The translations under genes and the position numbers were made by a program. 64,000 bases of DNA, taken from Paenarthrobacter sp. JL.01a (GTDB taxonomy: Bacteria; Actinomycetota; Actinomycetes; Actinomycetales; Micrococcaceae). The notes under the pieces were generated by a model. It was not told the origin of the DNA. It did no database searches and saw only the letters and a list, made by a program, of their open reading frames with translations. Shown piece by piece: positions 58,644 through 64,000 of the stretch (within the stretch, counting starts at the first letter, position 1; every line of letters starts with the position of its first letter). The stretch lies in contig NZ_CP104877.1 of the NCBI RefSeq assembly GCF_025452095.1, positions 1,054,001 to 1,118,000 on the forward strand, in the 5' to 3' direction.

Positions 58644-60343
58644 TCGACTTCGACCCGGGTACAGCAGCGCCCACCAAGGGCACCAACCAGCGCAACGGCG
58701 GGGACCTCGTCGTCGAGACCCTTGAAGCGCTCGGTGCGAAGACGGTTTTCGGTATCCCGGGCCAGCACGCTCTTGGCTTGTTTGACGCCATGGGCCGCGG
58801 GAACCTGCACTTCGTGTCCTCCCGTGTGGAGAACAACTCGGCGTTCGCCGCTGACGGGTACTCCCGTGCCACGGGCGAGGTCGGAGTGCTGTTCCTCTCC
58901 ACCGGTCCCGGCGCGCTGACGTCCCTGGCTGGTCTCCAGGAGGCCTACGCCACGGGTGTTCCGATGGTGGTTGTGGCCAGCCAGATCCCGCTGGACGGCC
59001 TGGGCGCACGCCGCAAAGGCATGCTGCACCAGCTCGATGACCAGAAGGCCTCGGCGGCGAACGTCACCAAGAGCCAGCGCCTGATCCAGCACGCTTCAGG
59101 TATCCCCTCGGCCATCCAGGACGCCTGGACCGAGGCGATTTCCTCGCCGCAGGGTCCGGTCTGGATCGAAATCCCGCAGAATGTGCTGCTGGATCCGATC
59201 ATGGTCCCGCCGGTCGAAGACGCCCTGGCTGAGGCTTTCGACAACCCGCCCCGGGTTGAACTGGTCCGTGAAGCGGTGAAGTGGCTCTCGACGGCGGAAC
59301 GTCCCGCGATCATCGCCGGTGGCGGTACACGCCGTGGCCGGGCCGAGAAGTCGCTGCTCTCCATCGCCGAGCAGCTGCGCGCCCCGGTGATCTGCACGCC
59401 CGGCGGCAACGGTGCGTTCCCGTGGAACCACGAGCTGTCCTTGCAGTCCTGGATCGAGGACCGGTACATGACCGACGTCCTGGAGGACGCGGACGTGCTG
59501 ATCGTGATCGGCTCGTCCTTGGGTGAAGTGACCTCGAACTACTTCACGTTCGAGCCCCGAGGCCGGATCATCCAGATCGACGCCGAACCCCGGGTCCTGG
59601 AGTCCAACCGACCCGGCCTGGGCATCCGTGCCGATGCCGGGCAGGCCTTGGCTGCGCTGGATGAAGCCCTCAGTGCCGCCGGCGCTGCCACCGCCACCCA
59701 ACGCGACTGGCACGGCAGCAGCCCGGAGGAAGTCGTCAAGGAATCGCTGGCCAAGGTCAAGGCACGCCTGGAATCGCAGGACCTGGCCAAGGAACTGAAG
59801 TTCATGTCGGACATCCGTGAGGCTGTACCGGCTGACATGCAGACGTTCTGGGACATGACCATCTCCGCGTACTGGGGTTGGAGCTGCTGGGACGCCCGCG
59901 AGGGCCAGTTCCACTCCGCCCAGGGCGCAGGCGGCCTGGGCTACGGTTTCCCGGCCGCGATCGGCGGTGCCGTAGGCCTGGAAACAACCGGGAAGCCGAG
60001 CCGTGTGCTGGCTGTTTCCGGTGACGGTTCCTCCATGTACTCCATCTCGGAGCTCGCCACGGCCAAGCAGCACAACGTTCCGGTCACCTGGCTGATCGTG
60101 GACGACGGCGGCTACGGCATCCTGCGCGAATACATGGTTGGTGCCTTCGGCCAGGCCACGGCCACCGAACTCGCCCGCCCTGACTTCGTCAAACTGGCCG
60201 AGTCCTTCGGCGTACCGGCCCGCCGGGTGTCCCCGGAGAACGTGGGGGTCGCGCTCAAGGCGTCCTTCGAAGCTGACGGACCCAACGTCGTCGTGGTTGA
60301 AACCCTGCTGAAGATGTTCGGCCCCACGCACCTGGGCAACTAG
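58640..60343 (+). CDS. Thiamine-diphosphate enzyme, acetolactate-synthase-like (possible 2-ketoarginine decarboxylase)
   Basis: A 567-residue ThDP enzyme with three domains. The N-terminal PYR domain holds the cofactor-activating Glu in [18 protein letters not shown] (E64). The central domain has [13 protein letters not shown]. The C-terminal PP domain has [13 protein letters not shown] (461), but the usual NN of the GDG-N motif reads DDG at 488-490. It is translationally coupled to the ureohydrolase. In the arginine transaminase pathway, AruI decarboxylates 2-ketoarginine and a ureohydrolase later removes urea, so this pair fits. True acetolactate synthase is less likely, as no small subunit or ilv gene is near. 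Confidence 0.85.
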   Translation: MIDFDPGTAAPTKGTNQRNGGDLVVETLEALGAKTVFGIPGQHALGLFDAMGRGNLHFVSSRVENNSAFAADGYSRATGEVGVLFLSTGPGALTSLAGLQEAYATGVPMVVVASQIPLDGLGARRKGMLHQLDDQKASAANVTKSQRLIQHASGIPSAIQDAWTEAISSPQGPVWIEIPQNVLLDPIMVPPVEDALAEAFDNPPRVELVREAVKWLSTAERPAIIAGGGTRRGRAEKSLLSIAEQLRAPVICTPGGNGAFPWNHELSLQSWIEDRYMTDVLEDADVLIVIGSSLGEVTSNYFTFEPRGRIIQIDAEPRVLESNRPGLGIRADAGQALAALDEALSAAGAATATQRDWHGSSPEEVVKESLAKVKARLESQDLAKELKFMSDIREAVPADMQTFWDMTISAYWGWSCWDAREGQFHSAQGAGGLGYGFPAAIGGAVGLETTGKPSRVLAVSGDGSSMYSISELATAKQHNVPVTWLIVDDGGYGILREYMVGAFGQATATELARPDFVKLAESFGVPARRVSPENVGVALKASFEADGPNVVVVETLLKMFGPTHLGN

Positions 60344-60354
60344 GACACAAGGAA

Positions 60355-60383
60355 GCCCCCGCACAGTGTTTTGTGCGGGGGGC
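60355..60383. terminator. Hairpin terminator between the TPP enzyme and MHS transporter genes
   Basis: GCCCCCGCACA (60355-60365) pairs with TGTGCGGGGGGC (60372-60383) with one bulge and a 6-base loop. It lies between two converging genes and has no strong T-tract. Confidence 0.75.
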
Positions 60384-60392
60384 ATCCTGCGT

Positions 60393-61721
60393 TTAGTCGA
60401 GGTCGCGCTTGGTGCCTTCCGGGGTTGCCTTGACTGCGACGGCCGACGCCAGCATCGCGGCGATCCAGAAGAGGGCAATCAGCCAGATGCCACCACCGGC
60501 TGCCAGGCTGAGCCCGGCCACGATCATGGGCGTGAAGCCTGCGCCGATCATCGAAGCCCCTTGATAGGCCAGCGATGCGCCCGTGTAGCGGTTACGGGTG
60601 GGGAACTGCTCGGCGACGTAGGCGGCAATCGGGCCATAGAGGAAGCCCTGCACCAGGCCGTTGCCCAGGATGATGGCTGCCGCGAAGCCCCACAGCTCCC
60701 CGTTGCTCATCAGCATCAGGATGGGGTAGACCAGCACGGCGCCAAGGACGGAGGCTCCGATGAGGACACGACGGCGGCCGATCCGGTCGCTGAGGCGGGC
60801 CGAGTAGAAGCAGATCACCAGCGTCAACAGCGCCGCGACGGCTTTGATGTTGAGCACACCGTTCTTGTCCGCGCCGCTCTCGACTGCCACGGAAACGCCC
60901 CAGACGGTGGTCATCGACTGGCAGACATAGAACGACGTGGTGGCCAGCAGCCCCAGGACCACAGCGCGGGGGTTGTTCTTCAGGACATCGAGCAACGGCA
61001 CCCGGCGTTTTTCACCAGCCGCTTCCAGCCGCTGGAAGGCAGGCGTTTCAGCGACCTTCAAACGGATGACCATGCCCACCACAATGAGCAGCGCGCTGAG
61101 CAGGAAGGGCACACGCCAACCCCACACCAGGAAGTCCTTGCCGGAGATCGCGGCGAACAAGGACAGCGCGAGCGTCCCGAGGATAGCGCCGGCCGGGCCG
61201 CCGGCGTTCGCGAAGGCAGCCGCGAACCCACGGTGTTTCTTCGGGGCGTGCTCGATGGCCATGAGAGCAGCACCACCCCACTCACCACCAACAGCCACGC
61301 CCTGCACCAGGCGGAGGATCACCAGTGCCAGGGGAGCTGCCATGCCGATCTGGGCTGTGGTCGGGAGCAGGCCGATGGCCGTGGTGCCAAGGCCCATGAT
61401 CAGCATGGAGAGAACCAGCATTTGCTTGCGGCCCAGGCGGTCGCCGAAGTGGCCGAAAATCAAGCCGCCCACGGGCCGGGCGATGTATCCCACGGCGAGC
61501 GTGACAAAGGACGCGAACAAGTCGAAGCCGGGGCCGAGGTTGGCGAAGAAGACCTTGTTGAACACCAGGCTTGCCGCCGTGGCGTAGAGGACAAAGTCGT
61601 AGTACTCAATGGCGCTGCCTATGAAGCTGGAGGCGAGGATGCGGCGCATGTCCTTGGTGTTCAGGGACGTTTCCGCAGTGGTGGCAGCGCCGGTGTCCGG
61701 AGCTGTGGGTGCTGAACTCAT
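60393..61721 (-). CDS. MHS family MFS transporter
   Basis: A 442-residue transporter of the metabolite:H+ symporter group with twelve membrane helices. The MFS motif GHFGDRLGRKQML lies between helices 2 and 3, and MHS-type SSFIGSAIEYYDFVLYATA is at the N-terminus (about residue 31). A second motif is ARLSDRIGRRRVLIG. Substrates in this group are dicarboxylates, benzoates and amino-acid-like acids. It follows the MBL hydrolase in the same direction with a gap of 29 bases and forms an operon with it. Start ATG 61721 follows GAGGAAGA. Confidence 0.93.
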   Translation of the reverse strand: MSSAPTAPDTGAATTAETSLNTKDMRRILASSFIGSAIEYYDFVLYATAASLVFNKVFFANLGPGFDLFASFVTLAVGYIARPVGGLIFGHFGDRLGRKQMLVLSMLIMGLGTTAIGLLPTTAQIGMAAPLALVILRLVQGVAVGGEWGGAALMAIEHAPKKHRGFAAAFANAGGPAGAILGTLALSLFAAISGKDFLVWGWRVPFLLSALLIVVGMVIRLKVAETPAFQRLEAAGEKRRVPLLDVLKNNPRAVVLGLLATTSFYVCQSMTTVWGVSVAVESGADKNGVLNIKAVAALLTLVICFYSARLSDRIGRRRVLIGASVLGAVLVYPILMLMSNGELWGFAAAIILGNGLVQGFLYGPIAAYVAEQFPTRNRYTGASLAYQGASMIGAGFTPMIVAGLSLAAGGGIWLIALFWIAAMLASAVAVKATPEGTKRDLD

Positions 61722-61750
61722 GTTCTTCCTCAGGTAGGGGTTCTGGCTCG

Positions 61751-62779
61751 TCAGCGCTGACGGGCGAACGGAATGGTGTCGAGGTCGTTGGGGATGGTGA
61801 ACGTCCCGGAGAAGTGCTCGCCGGCTTCGTGCCAGACGGACGCGGACGCTGAACCGGGAACCAAGTGGTGCAGGGCCAGTTGCCCGACGCCGGCAACTTC
61901 GGCGAGCTTGGCGGCGTCGCGGACGCTGGTGTGCGACTTGTAGTGGTGATCGCGGGAAGCCCGGCTGGATTCGTCGGTCTTGTCCGCGTACAGGGATTCC
62001 ACCCAAGCGAAGTCGATGGCCTCATGGAGCAGCAGATCCGTGTCCTGGGCCAGGGTGATCATGTTTTGCGTGTAGGCGGTGTCGCCGGAAATCGTAACGG
62101 AGCCCTCTGCGGTGTCGAAGCGGAAGGCGAACGCGGGAGCTACGGGCGGATGCTCCACCAGGATTGCCGTGACAGTGACCAGTTCGTCCCGGTACACCTC
62201 GAACGGTTCCATATTCGGCGTCGGGTTGTTGTTGGGGTGGTATCCGCTTTCGGCGGGAACTTCGATGTCTTCGGCATGGAAGATGTCCAAGGGGCTCGGG
62301 CGGAGGCTGTCCAGGATGCGGTCGTTGAGGTCGGTGGCGTGGGCCTTCATGAGTTGTTCGAACATTTGGCGGGTGCCCGGTGTCGGATTCTCCGGCGCCA
62401 GCGGTTGGGGAGCGACGACGGCGCGTGGCGACACTGCGGGAAGCTCACCGCGGTTGCCCGGTCCAATGATCTTCACGGGATTCTCCGTGCGGTGGGTCAG
62501 TGCATAGAGGCCGAAGATGCCCAATCCGGCGAGGTCGTACACGTGGTCCGAGTGCAAGTGGGTGATGAAAAGGGCCCGCAGGTCCTTGAGTTCCAGGCCG
62601 GACTGGCTGAGCCTGCGCCCTGCTCCCTGGCCGAAGTCGACGAGGTAGAACGCTTCTCCCACCACCACGGCCGTGGCAATGCCGGTGCGCTCGCCGGAGT
62701 CGGCCGCCGCCCACCAGCGCGGACCACCAGCGGTTCCGAGGGTGATGATGTGCGGCTTCAGCGATGACGACGGCGTCAT
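61751..62779 (-). CDS. MBL-fold metal hydrolase (ribonuclease Z-like)
   Basis: A 342-residue metallo-beta-lactamase-fold hydrolase. The zinc motif is ITHLHSDHVYDLAG (HxHxDH) near residue 75, with later ligands in ISGDTAYTQNM and a His in LALHHLVP. The N-terminus IITLGTAGGPRW and the overall build are those of RNase Z/arylsulfatase-like small-molecule hydrolases. There is no signal peptide, so it is cytosolic. ATG 62779 with AAGGAGAACC upstream is the start. It is divergent from a LysR regulator, which probably controls it and the MHS transporter. The substrate may be a lactone or ester brought in by the transporter. Confidence 0.88.
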   Translation of the reverse strand: MTPSSSLKPHIITLGTAGGPRWWAAADSGERTGIATAVVVGEAFYLVDFGQGAGRRLSQSGLELKDLRALFITHLHSDHVYDLAGLGIFGLYALTHRTENPVKIIGPGNRGELPAVSPRAVVAPQPLAPENPTPGTRQMFEQLMKAHATDLNDRILDSLRPSPLDIFHAEDIEVPAESGYHPNNNPTPNMEPFEVYRDELVTVTAILVEHPPVAPAFAFRFDTAEGSVTISGDTAYTQNMITLAQDTDLLLHEAIDFAWVESLYADKTDESSRASRDHHYKSHTSVRDAAKLAEVAGVGQLALHHLVPGSASASVWHEAGEHFSGTFTIPNDLDTIPFARQR

Positions 62780-62872
62780 GGTTCTCCTTGGTTGAGGGGC
62801 TTTTCTCCAGTGTGGTCTGGAACACGTCACTTGTATAATCAATCAATTCAAAGAAGTTCATAAGGAGAACTG
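62780..62872. promoter_or_regulatory. Divergent region of the MBL hydrolase and LysR genes
   Basis: 93 bases. TATAAT (62834-62839) is a consensus -10 box for the LysR gene, with a poor TGTGGT at -35. TAAGGAGAACTG precedes the LysR ATG. AATCAATCAATT (62838-62849) is AT-rich and may hold a LysR site (T-N11-A type). Confidence 0.5.
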
Positions 62873-63778
62873 ATGGGTGAGTTTACGCTTCGGCAGCTGG
62901 AGTACTTCGTGGCGGTCCTGGACCACGGCTCCCTCACCAAGGCCGCGAGCGAGAGCAACATTTCCCAGGCCGCTGCGTCCATGGCCATCGCGCAGCTGGA
63001 GAAGAACCTGGGCCTCGACCTGCTGATCCGCACGCGCGCCAAACGCGTGGAACCAACGCCGGCAGGGGTGGAACTCGGAGTGCGGGCCCGGCGCATCCTT
63101 CGTGAGGCGGCTGATCTCCAAGGCGCCCTCCAAGGATCCCATCAGGACATGCGTGGCCGGGTGGTGATCGGCTGCATGATCGCGATTTCTCCACGATTGA
63201 TTCCCGAACTCATCCGGGTCTTCGCAGCGAAGTGGCCGGAGGTTGAGGTCGACTTCGTGGAGGGGAATGCGGAAGAGCTGCAACGTGCTGTGGCCGAAGG
63301 CGAGCTGGACGTCGCCTTCATCTATTCACTCCAGGCGATTCCCGGCGTCGAAATCCTCAAGGTGGCAGCATCCCGACCGCAGTTCATGCTTGCCGAGGAC
63401 CATCCGTTTGCGCGGAGGGAGGCCCTGCGTTTTGCTGACCTCGCGCACGAAGATGTGGTTCTGTTCGACGTCCCGCCCAGCGCGGAGCGCGTCATTGCCA
63501 TGTTCCATTCGGCGGGCATCGAACCAAAGGTGCGCTGGCGAAGCGTCGTGGCTCAAACCATCCGGGGAATTGTGGCGAGCGGGCGGGCATATTCAGTGAC
63601 GAATGTGTGGCCGGGGATTGAGTCCTTGTACGCCGGTGCCCGGGTTGCGCTGGTTCCCATCGAGGACGCCCTGCCTGTGAACGAACTCGTGGCGGTGGTC
63701 CCTCCGGGCGTCAGTCGCCCGCGTCGCGTGGAAGAGGTTATCGCCGCTGCCCGGGAGTTGACGCGGCAGGAGCAGTGA
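62873..63778 (+). CDS. LysR family transcriptional regulator
   Basis: A 301-residue LysR regulator. The N-terminal winged helix-turn-helix is LRQLEYFVAVLDHGSLTKAA, then SNISQAAASMAIAQLEKNLGL (split). The C-terminal effector domain (about residues 90-300) includes GCMIAISPRLIPELIRVF and VDFVEGNAEELQRAVAEGELDVAFIY. It is divergent from the MBL hydrolase-MHS transporter operon, the usual LysR layout. The ligand is likely the transported acid or its product. Confidence 0.93.
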   Translation: MGEFTLRQLEYFVAVLDHGSLTKAASESNISQAAASMAIAQLEKNLGLDLLIRTRAKRVEPTPAGVELGVRARRILREAADLQGALQGSHQDMRGRVVIGCMIAISPRLIPELIRVFAAKWPEVEVDFVEGNAEELQRAVAEGELDVAFIYSLQAIPGVEILKVAASRPQFMLAEDHPFARREALRFADLAHEDVVLFDVPPSAERVIAMFHSAGIEPKVRWRSVVAQTIRGIVASGRAYSVTNVWPGIESLYAGARVALVPIEDALPVNELVAVVPPGVSRPRRVEEVIAAARELTRQEQ

Positions 63779-63805
63779 TCCTCGCCTGCACTCTTTTAGT
63801 TTCCC

Positions 63806-63841
63806 AAAGCAATCAATCTGGGGTATAGTTGCTTTAGGCAA
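63806..63841 (+). promoter_or_regulatory. Promoter and operator-like repeats of the window-end gene
   Basis: TATAGT (63824-63829) is a likely -10 box. AAAGCAA (63806-63812) and TTGCTTT (63829-63835) are inverted repeats 16 bases apart around it. TTGCTTTAGGCAA (63829-63841) is itself a TTGC-N5-GCAA palindrome of the MarR operator kind. Confidence 0.5.
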
Positions 63842-63859
63842 ACAAAAGGGGTGTTTTAC

Positions 63860-64000
63860 ATGTCTGTCGGTTCTGCCACAGCAACCGATCTTGTGCATCA
63901 GATTTTCGACCTCCAGCGGACTCTGCGCTGCGTGGTGACCGCCCACATGGCCCGCGTTCCCGACGTCGGAATGGCGGTGCAGGGTGTCATGCGTTTCATC
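63860..64000 (+). CDS. MarR-like regulator, N-terminal part (runs off the window)
   Basis: Only the first 47 codons are seen. The start is ATG 63860 after AAGGGGTG. The protein reads SVGSATATDLVHQIFDLQRTL and then RCVVTAHMARVPDVGMAVQG, which fits the N-terminal dimerisation helix of MarR-family regulators. The palindromes upstream agree with autoregulation. The family cannot be confirmed without the DNA-binding wing. Confidence 0.55.
   Translation, partial: MSVGSATATDLVHQIFDLQRTLRCVVTAHMARVPDVGMAVQGVMRFI

Noticed and set aside
58640..60343. Catalytic subunit of true acetolactate synthase (ilvB)
   Set aside because: No small subunit or other ilv gene is nearby. The gene overlaps a ureohydrolase gene, which fits a decarboxylase better.

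Overview
The window is about 64 kb of GC-rich DNA with dense, overlapping genes. Many start codons are GTG or TTG. Several genes look leaderless, with a TANNNT or TATAAT-like -10 box 5-7 nt before the ATG. A 13E12-type DUF222/HNH gene, a WXG-type lipase, GntR/HutC control of inositol genes and TTGTCCACA-type DnaA boxes are also present. Together these point to a soil actinobacterium of the Micrococcaceae, most likely Arthrobacter or Paenarthrobacter. That placement rests on gene style and content, not on a search. No prophage, insertion sequence, CRISPR array or rRNA is seen; there is one tRNA, tRNA-Arg(CCT).

Layout. 1-7.9 kb: the 3' part of an ABC exporter, a NUDIX hydrolase with a DUF6314-like gene, tRNA-Arg, a DUF998-like membrane protein, a translationally coupled trio (unknown protein, WXG-headed lipase, lipoprotein), and a divergent pair of leaderless genes (membrane protein and inositol-monophosphatase family enzyme). 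8-14.2 kb: a cell-surface locus with a choice-of-anchor-G-like secreted protein, a 60-residue LAVTG protein, a processive GT2 glycosyltransferase, an exosortase/archaeosortase-type transpeptidase (Cys91, Arg136, His156/157), a septum-formation-like lipoprotein and a polytopic GT-C-like protein. 14.1-17.9 kb: a two-component island of two NarL-type regulators, one without its phosphoacceptor Asp, plus a histidine kinase and a degenerate kinase-like protein. 17.9-23.6 kb: housekeeping genes pcrA, a lipoprotein gene and sucCD.

23.7-42.3 kb is an inositol catabolic and transport region: a tautomerase, iolC, a Cgl0159-family aldolase-like gene, iolD, iolA, iolE, iolG, iolH (all +), then iolB and a GntR/HutC regulator (-), an ABC importer for inositol or a related sugar (+), a LacI regulator (-), two Gfo/Idh/MocA dehydrogenases and a TIM-barrel isomerase (+). 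A repeated near-palindrome, TGWCAGGACA, sits at the promoters of the tautomerase, iolC, the GntR gene, the ABC importer and both dehydrogenase units. In three of these it overlaps a TTGACA -35 box. This reads as one local regulon of the GntR regulator, with a second LacI-type operator at 38.9 kb.

42.3-53 kb is mixed: the DUF222/HNH gene, a large secreted PIG-L deacetylase with chitobiase-C and FG-GAP repeats, a LOG-like protein, two tandem membrane-anchored metzincin proteases, a ferritin-VIT1 fusion and two small proteins. 53-64 kb: a sodium:solute symporter, an XRE-cupin regulator, an APC-type permease, an agmatinase/guanidinobutyrase-family ureohydrolase coupled to a TPP enzyme (possibly the arginine transaminase route), an MHS-family transporter, an MBL-fold hydrolase, a LysR regulator and the start of a MarR-like gene.

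Convergent or 3' gene ends carry unusually long hairpins with stems of up to about 29 bp.
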